Positions 17,126 through 25,886 of a stretch of 64,000 nt of DNA are shown here, in pieces. The notes below the pieces were generated by a model, which was not told the DNA's origin, did not search any database, and worked only from the letters and a program-made list of their open reading frames with translations. The DNA comes from Acidobacteriota bacterium (GTDB lineage Bacteria > Acidobacteriota > Vicinamibacteria > Vicinamibacterales > 2-12-FULL-66-21). Each line of letters starts with the position of its first letter. Position 1 is the stretch's first letter. The position numbers and the translations under genes are program-made. The stretch spans positions 195,840-259,839 of the forward strand of contig QHWT01000049.1 of the NCBI GenBank assembly GCA_003222675.1, written 5' to 3'.

Positions 17126-18174
17126 GGAATGGACCGGACGACGTGGGGTCCTATGAAGCTCGCGACGGGAAGCGGCAGCCGTTTCCACAACGCGATCGCG
17201 GTCTGCATCCGCGGATTTTTCGTGCTGTGGTCCGGAAGCGCGTCGGTCCCGTTCAGGCAGTACTCCCACCAGAGCTGCTCTGGGTGCGCGCCCCACTGCA
17301 GCTTGAAGAGATACGGACCTTCATCCGCGGTCGACCGTCCGAAGTCCAGCACCGCGTGCCCGGTACGAATGGCCTCGCGAATCACCGTCCAATAAAGAAG
17401 GTTATTCGGACAGAGATCGCGCCGCTCCTTCAGCGAAGAGGCCCATGGCATTTCCATCACCTGCCGATGGGTGTGCGTGATGCCGGCCGCTATGACCTCG
17501 GAACCAAGACGCACGAGAACGACGCGCACGCGCGACTCGACGTGCGCGCAGATCGCGTCGAAGAACCGCGGGCTGTAGACCGGCGTGCCGAGGTCGCGCA
17601 TGTTGCGCGCGAACACGGCGTAGAACTCCGGCAGCAGTGACCGACCGCCGATTTCGGCTGTGAGACCGCTCTTTTCTGCCTTGCGAACCTGGTTTCTGAC
17701 TTTCCGATCGAGGCCCTGCCAACACGCCTCTTCCGTCGATGGAAGATCCAGCAGCAACGTGACCTTGTGATCCTTCGCCGGCAGCGCGGGAAAGTGTCGG
17801 AGTCGATGCCGCAACTCGAGGTGCCGCGCGCCTCGACGCGACAGAAGCGACCTGGCCTCCAACAGCAGCGCCTCTGAAGCCTGATCATCGTCGGCGAGCA
17901 CACCGCCGTAATTCACAAAGGGCAGCGAGACGGCAAACTTGCCGAAGAGCGTGGACCTGAACAGCACGACAGGCAGCACACCGACGACGTGCGGCTCGCG
18001 CCGCGCGACGAGATAGACCGCCTCGTGGCCAAAAGCCTGCTCGAAAACGTGCCGCCACGCCCACGCGTGGTAGCCGCTCGCGTCCGCATGTCGGTCGACG
18101 TACGCGTTCCATTCGGCGCCGTCGTCGGCGATCGAGACGGTAGTGCGCGCTTGCGCGGTTGTGATCGTCACCAT
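17122..18174 (-). CDS. FemAB family protein, XrtA/PEP-CTERM-associated
   Basis: 350 aa with a GNAT/FemAB double fold. YHAWAWRHVFEQAFGHEAVY, SLPFVNYGGVLADDDQA, LDRKVRNQVRKAEKSGL, NMRDLGTPVYSPRFF and the end FGRSTADEGPYLFKLQWGAH are typical of the FemAB-like proteins that sit in XrtA-type EPS loci. The family resembles aminoacyl or acyl transferases; the exact reaction in these loci is not established. Its start overlaps the deacetylase gene by 7 nt and its stop overlaps the RIFT-barrel gene by 4 nt, so it is firmly in the operon. Confidence 0.88.
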   Translation of the reverse strand: MVTITTAQARTTVSIADDGAEWNAYVDRHADASGYHAWAWRHVFEQAFGHEAVYLVARREPHVVGVLPVVLFRSTLFGKFAVSLPFVNYGGVLADDDQASEALLLEARSLLSRRGARHLELRHRLRHFPALPAKDHKVTLLLDLPSTEEACWQGLDRKVRNQVRKAEKSGLTAEIGGRSLLPEFYAVFARNMRDLGTPVYSPRFFDAICAHVESRVRVVLVRLGSEVIAAGITHTHRQVMEMPWASSLKERRDLCPNNLLYWTVIREAIRTGHAVLDFGRSTADEGPYLFKLQWGAHPEQLWWEYCLNGTDALPDHSTKNPRMQTAIALWKRLPLPVASFIGPHVVRSIP

Positions 18175-19067
18175 ACGTAGGGAAGGGCAAAGGCCAGTGC
18201 GGATGGCGCGTCTTCAACCGACGCCGGCAACATCACCTGCTCCATCGGGGCGAACTCGAAGTCGCGCAGCAATTGCGTCAGCCGCGCTTCGGTCTCGCCG
18301 AGATTCCGGTAATGGCGGAACCGGCCGAGCGCGGACGTCATGAGCTTCGGTTGATCCGGATCGATTTCCCACGGGTGCAGGTAGAAGACGGCCGGCCGCT
18401 GCTCGTCGCGATTCAGGCGCTCGATGCCGCGTTTGGTCCACCAGTAGGGGAGGATCCGGAAATAGCCGCCGCCGCCGACCGGTAGGTTGTAAGGCCCGAT
18501 GCGCACCGTCGATCCCGGCACTTCGACGATCGTGCCGTGGTCACGATGGATTGGATACGGGTGCCGCGGCGAAATCGGGATGCCGTAACGATCGTGATGG
18601 ATCGGAAAGATGCTCGCGTCGTACTGGAAGCCTTCCTCGATCAGGATATCGAGCGCCCACAACGAATGCGGCGTGATCGAGTAGCTCGGCGCGCGATAGC
18701 CTCGCACGGGCCGGCCCGCCATCGATTCGAGCGCGCCCTTGGACCGGCGGATGTCTTCCCTGAATGTGCGTGGCGTCAGGTCGTACACGAGCCGGTGCCC
18801 GTAGCCGTGAGACGCGATTTCGTGACCGAGCGCCGCCACACGCCCGACCAGCGCCGGATGGCGCTCGGCGACCCACCCAAGAATGAAGAACGTCGCCTTG
18901 ATGCCCGCATCCTCGAACAGCGCGAGCAGGCGATCGGTGTTTCGCTCGACGCGGCTCTCGAGCGCCTCCCAATGGCGTCGAGGGACCACACCGTCGAAGA
19001 CGCTGACGTGGAAGTAGTCCTCCACGTCGATCGTCATGGCGTTGACAATCAGGGGCCGGGCCGACAT
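18168..19067 (-). CDS. Polysaccharide deacetylase, XrtA-associated (DUF3473 type)
   Basis: 299 aa NodB-fold deacetylase. NAMTIDVEDYFHVSVFDGVV carries the catalytic and metal Asp motif, HEIASHGYGHRLVYDL the two metal histidines, and the C-terminal DUF3473 part has PYPIHRDHGTIVEVPGST and FYLHPWEIDPDQPKL. It removes acetyl groups from an amino-sugar polymer, most likely the exopolysaccharide made here. The start codon coincides with the end of the preceding sugar transferase gene, so translation is coupled. The DUF3473 tail is a known marker of XrtA/PEP-CTERM loci. Confidence 0.92.
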   Translation of the reverse strand: MSARPLIVNAMTIDVEDYFHVSVFDGVVPRRHWEALESRVERNTDRLLALFEDAGIKATFFILGWVAERHPALVGRVAALGHEIASHGYGHRLVYDLTPRTFREDIRRSKGALESMAGRPVRGYRAPSYSITPHSLWALDILIEEGFQYDASIFPIHHDRYGIPISPRHPYPIHRDHGTIVEVPGSTVRIGPYNLPVGGGGYFRILPYWWTKRGIERLNRDEQRPAVFYLHPWEIDPDQPKLMTSALGRFRHYRNLGETEARLTQLLRDFEFAPMEQVMLPASVEDAPSALAFALPYVW

Positions 19068-20446
19068 CAGCGTCCCCGGTGCAGAACGACCGTCTTTACG
19101 GTCTCGAAGATGATGAACAGGTCGAGCCGCAGCGACAGGTTCTTGATGTAGAAGAGATCGTGCTGCAGCTTCTCCATCGTGTCCTCGACGCTCGCGGTGT
19201 AGGTGTAGCGCACCTGCGCCCAGCCTGTGAGCCCGGGCTTCACGACGTGCCGCAGCTTGTAGAGAGGGATCTGCTTCGCGAGCTCCTGGACGAATTCCGG
19301 GCGCTCGGGTCTCGGCCCGACCAGGCTCATGTTCCCGATCAGGATGTTCCAGAGCTGCGGCAGCTCGTCGAGGCGCGTTCGCCGCAGGATGCTGCCGATC
19401 CGCGTGATGCGCGGATCACCGGGCGTCGACCATACGGCGCCGCTGTCGCGTTCCGCGTCGTTCCGCATCGATCGCAGTTTGTAGACGCGGAACACCCGGC
19501 CATTCCGTCCGACGCGCAGCTGGCTGTAGACCGCAGGGCCCGGTGACGTCAGCACGATGACCGCCGCGAGCGCGAGCAGGAGCGGCAGGCACACCACGAG
19601 CGCGACGGCGGCAATCACCACCTCGATCGCGCGCTTCGCGATGAGGACGGTCGCGCTCTTCCGAAATCCATTGGAGAAAATGAGCCAGCTCGGACGCAGG
19701 TTCTCGAGCGCGATCTTGCCGGTGCACTCCTCGTACACCGATGCGAGGTCCGCGAACGTGACCCCCTGGAGCTTCATCTCCAGCAGCTTGTCCATCGGCA
19801 GCTTGCCGCGCGCGTCCGCGAGGTTGACGACCACACGATCGACGGCATGCGCGCGCACGATGGCTGGAAGATCTTCGAAGGCGCCGAGCACTTGCGCGGC
19901 GCCGCCGTCGCCCGACTGCGCCTCGACGAACCCCACGATCTCCACGCCGTGATGGCTGCGCTCGGCCAGCTCCCGCTCGAAGTTGTGCGCGGTGGCGCTC
20001 CGTCCGATCAGCAGGAGCCGCTCGCGTGGACCGACCTGGGTCGATGCCCACCGGAATGCGGCGCGCCATCCGAGCAGCGATGCGCTGACGATCATGGCGG
20101 CCATCACGAACACGCCGCGCGCGACGATCAGGTCCGGGAACCACGCATAGAGCAGCGCAAGGATGATCGACGTGGCCCCAAGCGCCTTCAGCATCCGTAC
20201 GGCCATCTGCCGCAGATCGCGCAGCAGCCGCGGGTCGTCGTAGAGATCGCCGTAATACAGGCAAATCTGGCAGACGTAGCCGATGAGCAGCACCTTCGGC
20301 AGGATGTCGCCGACGGTCGCGAGCGACCAGCTCGCGCCAAGCACCAGATACGTGCTGACGGTCACCGCGGCCATGATGAGCGCCGTCTCGGAGAGAATCA
20401 GCGCGCTCGAACGCCATGTGACCGACTGCATGAGCCCCTTCCCCAT
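19067..20446 (-). CDS. Initiating sugar transferase, EpsB/TIGR03013-like (polyprenyl-phosphate glycosylphosphotransferase)
   Basis: 459 aa. Several N-terminal membrane helices (to about residue 120), a central Rossmann-like domain ([20 protein letters not shown]), another helix ([20 protein letters not shown]), then the bacterial sugar transferase core with [39 protein letters not shown] and [11 protein letters not shown]. It transfers the first sugar-phosphate to undecaprenyl phosphate at the inner membrane and so starts EPS synthesis. ATG at 20446 is used; ATG at 20431, with ggaagggg just upstream, may be the true start. It lies 3 nt after the Wzc gene. Confidence 0.9.
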   Translation of the reverse strand: MGKGLMQSVTWRSSALILSETALIMAAVTVSTYLVLGASWSLATVGDILPKVLLIGYVCQICLYYGDLYDDPRLLRDLRQMAVRMLKALGATSIILALLYAWFPDLIVARGVFVMAAMIVSASLLGWRAAFRWASTQVGPRERLLLIGRSATAHNFERELAERSHHGVEIVGFVEAQSGDGGAAQVLGAFEDLPAIVRAHAVDRVVVNLADARGKLPMDKLLEMKLQGVTFADLASVYEECTGKIALENLRPSWLIFSNGFRKSATVLIAKRAIEVVIAAVALVVCLPLLLALAAVIVLTSPGPAVYSQLRVGRNGRVFRVYKLRSMRNDAERDSGAVWSTPGDPRITRIGSILRRTRLDELPQLWNILIGNMSLVGPRPERPEFVQELAKQIPLYKLRHVVKPGLTGWAQVRYTYTASVEDTMEKLQHDLFYIKNLSLRLDLFIIFETVKTVVLHRGR

Positions 20447-20449
20447 CGT

Positions 20450-22744
20450 CTACCTGCTCTTCCCGTATCCGCTCTTGGCGTAATAGCCGTAGTAGTCGTC
20501 GCCATAGCGACGCGAGGTGTCCGCACCGTTGAACACGACGCCCAGGATGCGCTCACGCCCCAGTGTGTCCACGGCGCGCTTGATGAGGTCGAAGGGACTA
20601 TGTCCGGCACGCACTACGAGCAACGCGCCGTCCGCGATGCCGCCAAGCAGGCCCGCGTCCGGCAGCAGGCCAATCGGCGGCGTGTCGATCAAGACCCAAT
20701 CGAACTGCTCGCGCCCTTCCTTCACAATGCGCTGCATCGTTTCGGAGGTGAGCGCGCCAATCGGATCGGAATCGGGCCGCCCCGCCGGCAGCAGGAACAG
20801 CCGTGGCGCAACCGGCAACAGCTCCAGAGGCTTCGCCCCGTGCGAGTGCACGTACTCGTTCACGCCGCACGGACTCTCGAGCTTGAAAATCGTGTGCAGC
20901 GTTGGCCGACGCAGGTCCGCGTCGATCAGCAGCACGCGCCGTTCGTACGATCGCGTCAACGTCAGCGCGAGATTCGTTATCGTCAGGCTCTTGCCTTCAC
21001 CGCTGATCGCGCTCGTGACCATGACGACGCGCATGCCGGTGTCCGCCTGCGCGTGATGCAGGATCGCGGCGAGCCGGCGGTACTGTTCGGTAGCGACCGG
21101 CAGCATGCCGGGCGCCGCCACTTTGCCCGTCAGCGCTGGATCGAACAGCTCCTCGGAAACGCCGATCGGGTTCTTCAGCGGAACGAACACTCCGATCTCT
21201 GCAGTCTCTGGCATCAGAACACCCGTTTCAGTAATCCGAGCCGCCACGAGCAGGAAGCCGCCCGTGAATGTGAACGCGAGCCGCAGCATCCGGCGTCGCT
21301 TTTCGTCGATCGACTCCATGACCGGCAGCACCGCGAGCACCGGGATCTTGAGCGCCTCGAGCAGCTGCGATTCGGTGCGAAGAGATGTGTCGCGATACTC
21401 GAGCAACGCGGACACTGCCATTCCGAGCATGAGGCCGATGCCGATCGCCGTCAGATTCAGCTGGAGCCGCTTCGGGCTGAACGGCCGCTCGGGCACACGC
21501 GCAGGGTCCAGCACCTTGAACTGCTCGCCGACCTGCTGCTTCTCGAGGTTCGCCGCGATGTTCGAGTCTTCCTTCTTTGCGAGCAGAGACTCGTAGCCCT
21601 TCTTCAGGGTTTCGTAATCGCGCGTCAGCTCCGCCATCTCCGACTCACGCGTCGGTGCCGTTTCCACGCGCCGCTGATACTCGGCGATGGTGCCGCGCAG
21701 GCGGACGCTGTCCGCCTCTTTCCCCGCAATCTGGCGATCGAGTTTGTCGATCTCCGTCTGCGTCTCCCGCATGCGACGCACGACGACGTTATCGGCCACC
21801 TGCGGCGCGGCCGCCGATGCGGGTGCGTCGGAAGCCTTCGGCATCGCCACGCGCTCCGCTTCGAGCTGCGCCACTCGGCGCTTCGCCGCGATCACGTCGG
21901 GATGTGTCGGCAGGAGCCGCCGCCCCAGCGTCGCCAGCTCGGTGCGCGCCGCGTCGAGCGGATCCGGCGTGCGATCCGATGGATCCGCCGTCGCCGCCGC
22001 GGTCGCCGGATCGGCGCGCATGTCCGCCAGTCCCCTCTCGAGCACGAGCCGGCGATCGCGATCGCGGTTGAGCGACTCCGACAGCGACTGCAGCTGGATC
22101 TGCGTCGTCTGGATCACCTGCAGGTTGGACTGGAGCTGCGACGGGAGTTCGCCGATGTAACGGCGGCGATACTCCTCGAGCTTCTTCTCGCGGTCGATCA
22201 AGCGCAGCTTTGCGTCCTCCAGCTGCGATTCGAGAAACTGGTTCGTGCCCTCGGCGACCACCCGCCGATCACGCACGTTGCCGTCGATGAACATCGACGC
22301 CAGACGGGCGACGACCTTCATGGCGACGACGGGATCGCCTGACACGTAGCTGATCTTGAACGTGTCGTCCTTCACTGGCGGATCGACATCGACTTCGGTC
22401 CGCATCCGCGCCACGACGTCTTCCATCGGGACCTGCTTGCGCTGCTCGGGATAGAGATCGAACTCGAGAATGATCGGCTCGAGCATCGATCGGCTGAGGA
22501 CCTGCTCTCTGATCGAGCGCAGCCGGTCTTCGATGCGGTTCGTGACCGTCGAGCGGATGTAGCTTTCGGGCACGCGCTGCGGCACGACGAGGATCGTCGT
22601 CTCCGACTGATAGAGGTTCGGGAGCGATCGCGTGATCAGAAACGCGGCGATACCGAACACCAGAACCGGGCAGATGAGCAGCCACTTGCGCCGGTTCACC
22701 GCGTCGAGAACGTCCTGCGGTGTGTACTTGTGGCCTGGAATCAT
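20450..22744 (-). CDS. Wzc-like polysaccharide co-polymerase with tyrosine kinase domain
   Basis: 764 aa. The N-terminal Wzz domain has a first membrane helix (WLLICPVLVFGIAAFLI, about residues 15-31) and a long coiled-coil periplasmic region, closing with a second helix before the C-terminal BY-kinase. Walker A is SAISGEGKSLT, A' is VLLIDADLRRPT, and Walker B is WVLIDTPP. The tail RYGDDYYGYYAKSGYGKSR is the tyrosine cluster for autophosphorylation. It should control EPS chain length and link synthesis to the Wza-like exporter. Stop and start overlap with the barrel gene upstream by 4 nt. Confidence 0.92.
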   Translation of the reverse strand: MIPGHKYTPQDVLDAVNRRKWLLICPVLVFGIAAFLITRSLPNLYQSETTILVVPQRVPESYIRSTVTNRIEDRLRSIREQVLSRSMLEPIILEFDLYPEQRKQVPMEDVVARMRTEVDVDPPVKDDTFKISYVSGDPVVAMKVVARLASMFIDGNVRDRRVVAEGTNQFLESQLEDAKLRLIDREKKLEEYRRRYIGELPSQLQSNLQVIQTTQIQLQSLSESLNRDRDRRLVLERGLADMRADPATAAATADPSDRTPDPLDAARTELATLGRRLLPTHPDVIAAKRRVAQLEAERVAMPKASDAPASAAAPQVADNVVVRRMRETQTEIDKLDRQIAGKEADSVRLRGTIAEYQRRVETAPTRESEMAELTRDYETLKKGYESLLAKKEDSNIAANLEKQQVGEQFKVLDPARVPERPFSPKRLQLNLTAIGIGLMLGMAVSALLEYRDTSLRTESQLLEALKIPVLAVLPVMESIDEKRRRMLRLAFTFTGGFLLVAARITETGVLMPETAEIGVFVPLKNPIGVSEELFDPALTGKVAAPGMLPVATEQYRRLAAILHHAQADTGMRVVMVTSAISGEGKSLTITNLALTLTRSYERRVLLIDADLRRPTLHTIFKLESPCGVNEYVHSHGAKPLELLPVAPRLFLLPAGRPDSDPIGALTSETMQRIVKEGREQFDWVLIDTPPIGLLPDAGLLGGIADGALLVVRAGHSPFDLIKRAVDTLGRERILGVVFNGADTSRRYGDDYYGYYAKSGYGKSR

Positions 22745-24024
22745 AACTTCCCCGTCAGCGGCGCCCAGATGTCGAGGCCGAACCTCGTGCCGTGCTGCAC
22801 GCGGCGGAATGGCACGTCCGGCGGCAGCGACACGCCGTCAGGGAACCGATGCTGGTAATAGAGGTGCTCGACATAGAGCCGGAAGTGACGCCCGAGCGCG
22901 ACCGAGGCCCGTCCTTCGGCGAGGTAGCTCACGTACCGCGACGAGGACCCGTTCAGATCGAAGTCGCCGAACGCGTACGAGCCGCGCATGCCGAGCGACG
23001 TGCGACGCCCGAGGAAGCCCCCGAGCGTAAAACCGGCGCTGTTACCGACGAACGGTTTCGGCAGCAGATCGGCCACCTGCAGTCCGCGATCGAAGGTAAC
23101 GGCCGTCTGCCAGCTCCTGCCGATGCGATGAGCAAGCGTCGCGGAGCCGGCCGCGACGAAGCGGTGGCCGGTTTCGTTCGATGCGATGCTCGAGCCCGTG
23201 GTGAAGGTGACGCTCGTCCGGCGAGATGCGGTGAGCGACCGGTTCACGTCGATGCCGAGCGCAATGTCCTGCGCCACGATTCCGTTGCTGGTCCCCGCGC
23301 GCAGCATGCGCACGCCGTCGCCCACGCGCAACGCGATACCTTTCGCGAACTCGTAGGTGTAGGCGGCACCGGCCTGGTGGCTGGTCGGACCCGGCTGCCC
23401 CGACGTGTAAGTCGTCACACGGCCGTCATATCCGGCGGTCAGCAGGCCGCGCCGTCCAACCTGTCGCACGACAGACGCGCCGCCCGTGAAGGTCGTCGAC
23501 GCGCTGGTCGCAACGGCCGCATCGGTCCCGCTGGACGTGTCCGTCGCGATCGGCAACCCGAGGATCTGATGAAACGGGGTGTAGAGCAGACCGGTCGCGG
23601 CGCGCACGATAGTGCGGCGGCTCGCACGCAGTTCCATGCTCCCGTAGCCTGAATGCTCCGTCGTGGTGAGGCCGGTCAGCGGGTATACCCGCAGCGCGTT
23701 GCCCACGCTCCCGTTCAGCGTTGCAGTGCGCGTCTTACGCCGATACGAGAGTCCGGTTGTAAGGCCTGAATAGAATTGTCCGCCGTGCAGCGTCGTTTCA
23801 TCGACGCCTTCTCCCTGGCGGGCGAGCGTCTGACCGCGCGCCTCGTACGTCGTCACGAGCAATTCGACTACCGGATGCGACGTGAGCGCAACGTCGGGGT
23901 CGGGCCCGAACAATCCGCGATAAATGCGCGACGGTTGATCGGCCGCCAGCAGCACCGTGCCGCCGGATCCGATCGCGAGCAGCGCGCACGCGACGAGAAG
24001 GCCTTTCCCCAGCGTCTTCATCAA
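22741..24024 (-). CDS. Putative outer-membrane beta-barrel protein of the EPS operon
   Basis: 427 aa. A signal peptide (KGLLVACALLAIGSGGTVLL, cleavage near LAADQ) is followed by alternating hydrophobic/polar strands, as in TATLNGSVGNALRVYPL and RTSVTFTTGSSIASNETGH, which is the pattern of outer-membrane barrels in PEP-CTERM/XrtA EPS loci. A 16-18 strand barrel would fit the length. It may be the EPS secretion channel or a barrel for its export; nothing in the sequence shows enzymatic residues. Overlaps the Wzc start by 4 nt and lies 6 nt after the export lipoprotein gene. Confidence 0.75.
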   Translation of the reverse strand: MMKTLGKGLLVACALLAIGSGGTVLLAADQPSRIYRGLFGPDPDVALTSHPVVELLVTTYEARGQTLARQGEGVDETTLHGGQFYSGLTTGLSYRRKTRTATLNGSVGNALRVYPLTGLTTTEHSGYGSMELRASRRTIVRAATGLLYTPFHQILGLPIATDTSSGTDAAVATSASTTFTGGASVVRQVGRRGLLTAGYDGRVTTYTSGQPGPTSHQAGAAYTYEFAKGIALRVGDGVRMLRAGTSNGIVAQDIALGIDVNRSLTASRRTSVTFTTGSSIASNETGHRFVAAGSATLAHRIGRSWQTAVTFDRGLQVADLLPKPFVGNSAGFTLGGFLGRRTSLGMRGSYAFGDFDLNGSSSRYVSYLAEGRASVALGRHFRLYVEHLYYQHRFPDGVSLPPDVPFRRVQHGTRFGLDIWAPLTGKL

Positions 24025-24030
24025 TTCGAC

Positions 24031-24645
24031 CTAGGGAACGACGACCGTGTCGCCTGGCTTGAGCTCGACGTTCTGCTGCAGCTTCTTGCCGCGGACGACC
24101 GCGTTGTAGTCGAACGCGAGTTGCACCTGCTGTCCCGCCTCGGTCCGCATGATGACGATGCGATCGCGGCGCGCGTATTCCTTGAAGCCTCCCGCATTCG
24201 CAACGAGCTGCAGAACCGTCATCGGTCCTGTGAGGGTGTAGGCGCCGGCCTTCTCGACCTCGCCGGTGATGAACACCTTGCGGCTGTTGATCTGCTTCAC
24301 GACAACGGTCGCGTTCGGATCCTCGATGTAGTGCGACGCTTCTTCGTTGAGTCGAACGCGCAGCTCGTCGGGCGTCAGTCCGGCAGCCTGAATGTCATTC
24401 AGAAGCGGCGTGGTGATCTTCCCGTCCGGCCTCACCACCACATCACCCGAAATCGTCTTGTCGTTCCAGAACAGGATCGCGAGGACATCTTCCGGGCCGA
24501 TGAGGTAGCCGGGGGGCGTCACCGCGACCGTGGATTCTGCGCCGCGCGGCCGCGCTTCAGCCTTGGAGGGCGACGGCGCACTCTGCTGGGCCATCACCGA
24601 CACAGAAAGGACGAACACGATTGCGGTCACTGCCAGTCGCTGCAT
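24031..24645 (-). CDS. Polysaccharide export protein, Wza/EpsE-like
   Basis: 204 aa. Signal peptide LAVTAIVFVLSVSVMAQ, then the Poly_export domain YLIGPEDVLAILFWNDKTIS with VRPDGKITTPLLNDI, and one SLBB domain FITGEVEKAGAYTLTGPMTV ending GDTVVVP. No lipobox cysteine is visible, so it is the short secreted type rather than full Wza. It should form the periplasmic/outer-membrane export collar for EPS. It starts 18 nt after the sigma-54 activator gene, in the same operon. Confidence 0.9.
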   Translation of the reverse strand: MQRLAVTAIVFVLSVSVMAQQSAPSPSKAEARPRGAESTVAVTPPGYLIGPEDVLAILFWNDKTISGDVVVRPDGKITTPLLNDIQAAGLTPDELRVRLNEEASHYIEDPNATVVVKQINSRKVFITGEVEKAGAYTLTGPMTVLQLVANAGGFKEYARRDRIVIMRTEAGQQVQLAFDYNAVVRGKKLQQNVELKPGDTVVVP

Positions 24646-24663
24646 CTGTCGAATCCTCGTCGC

Positions 24664-25752
24664 TTACCGGTACTGCTTGAACGGAAGCTGACAGTGGTGC
24701 TTCCGCAGGAAATTGAGGAAGCGCTTGTACTCGCCGGGCTCCATGTTGAACATGCGCGCGAGTACCTTGTAGTTGCCGCGCGACTCTTCGAGTCCCTTGC
24801 GGATGACGTCGCGGACGGTGCCGCGCGTAATCTCGCGATGGATGTAAAGCGGGTAGACCGTCGTCCAGAACGATTCCTTGTCGGTCATCAGCCGGGAGAA
24901 GAGGTCGTCCGCAACGCTCCGCCGCCGTTCGACGAACGGTCGCTGTGCGTTCGCGCGCGGCGCGCGCACTTCCGGCGGCAGCGAATCGAGCTCGATGAGC
25001 TCTGAGTGCCCGACGACCACGAGCCTTTCGAGAACGTTCTGTAGCTGCCGCACGTTGCCAGGCCACGAGTACTGCGTCAGCGCCGCCATGGCCTCGGGCG
25101 TCACGGTGCAGACGTGGGGACGGCCGTTGTGCGTCACCATGCGCCCGAGGAAGAACTCGACCAGGCCGGCAATGTCCTCGGCGCGTTCGCGCAGCGGCGG
25201 TACCGTCAGGTGAATCACGTTCAGCCGATAGAGCAGATCCTCGCGGAACTGTCCCTGCGCGATGAGCTGACGGAGATCGCGGTTCGTTGCCGCGATGACT
25301 CTCACGTCGACGCGCGTCTCCGCGCCGTCACCACCAACCTTCTGGAGCTCGCCGGTCTCGAGGAATCGAAGGAGGAGACCCTGCATCCGCAGCGTCATCT
25401 CTCCGATCTCGTCGAGAAACACGGTGCCGGTGTGCGCGAGCTCGAGTTTGCCCGGCTTGTCGCGGTAGGCGCCGGTGAAGCTCCCGCGGACGTGCCCGAA
25501 CAGCTCTGATTCGAGAAGCGTCTCAGGAAGACCGGCGCAGTTCACCATGACGAAAGGGCGGTGGGCGCGTGGGCTGCGCGAGAAAATCTCCGTCGCCACC
25601 ACTTCCTTCCCTACGCCGCTCTCACCGGTGATGAGGACCTTCACGTCCGATCGCGAGATGCGATCGACTTCCTCCATCAACCCGCGTATCACGCGGCTGG
25701 TGCCAATCAGTCGAGCCGAGGGTGGTATGCGTCGCATTGCTGTCAGGGCCAT
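24664..25752 (-). CDS. Sigma-54-dependent activator without receiver domain
   Basis: 362 aa. It starts directly with the AAA+ core: Walker A GESGVGKE, NCAGLPETLLESELFGHVRG, the sigma-54 contact loop GSFTGA (GAFTGA with A to S), Walker B GTVFLDEIGEM, sensor I VIAATNRDL, and the arginine-finger/sensor II region WPGNVRQLQN. The C-terminus KGLEESRGNYKVLARMFNME plus YKRFLNFLRKH is a Fis-like helix-turn-helix of unusual form. There is no receiver or sensor domain, so control must come from another protein or from level of expression. First gene of the EPS operon, behind a sigma-54 promoter, so it probably activates its own operon. Confidence 0.9.
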   Translation of the reverse strand: MALTAMRRIPPSARLIGTSRVIRGLMEEVDRISRSDVKVLITGESGVGKEVVATEIFSRSPRAHRPFVMVNCAGLPETLLESELFGHVRGSFTGAYRDKPGKLELAHTGTVFLDEIGEMTLRMQGLLLRFLETGELQKVGGDGAETRVDVRVIAATNRDLRQLIAQGQFREDLLYRLNVIHLTVPPLRERAEDIAGLVEFFLGRMVTHNGRPHVCTVTPEAMAALTQYSWPGNVRQLQNVLERLVVVGHSELIELDSLPPEVRAPRANAQRPFVERRRSVADDLFSRLMTDKESFWTTVYPLYIHREITRGTVRDVIRKGLEESRGNYKVLARMFNMEPGEYKRFLNFLRKHHCQLPFKQYR

Positions 25753-25754
25753 CA

Positions 25755-25768
25755 GTCAACCTGTTGAC
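25755..25768. promoter_or_regulatory. Inverted repeat just before the activator start codon
   Basis: gtcaacctgttgac is a perfect 5+5 inverted repeat with a 4-nt centre, 3 nt upstream of the leftward ATG at 25752. It could be an operator or affect ribosome access; no known binding site is recognised. Confidence 0.3.
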
Positions 25769-25832
25769 ACCGAACGACGGGTTTAACGGCCCCGCCGGCG
25801 TGACGCCGACGGTGGCCCGCAAAGTGTTCTTA

Positions 25833-25848
25833 GGTGTCGTGTGACACC
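25833..25848. promoter_or_regulatory. Inverted repeat at the predicted start of the EPS operon transcript
   Basis: ggtgtcgtgtgacacc has 6-bp arms and a 4-nt loop and covers the transcription start (about 25844) predicted from the sigma-54 promoter. It would put a stable hairpin at the 5' end of the message or serve as an operator. A similarly placed repeat occurs at 37250-37267. Confidence 0.4.
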
Positions 25849-25854
25849 GCGCAG

Positions 25855-25870
25855 TGCAAAGAAGTCGCCA
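25855..25870 (-). promoter_or_regulatory. Sigma-54 promoter of the EPS operon
   Basis: On the minus strand TGGCGACTTCTTTGCA gives TGGC at -24 and TTGCA at -12 with the correct 10 nt between GG and GC. It faces the operon that begins with a sigma-54 activator gene at 25752, leaving a leader of about 90 nt. The activator's own sites were not identified. Confidence 0.65.
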
Positions 25871-25886
25871 TCAACAGGGATAACCC

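Noticed and set aside
19847..22342. Open frame of 831 codons on the plus strand
   Set aside because: Antisense to the wzc and sugar transferase genes, Arg/His-rich, with no recognisable motif.
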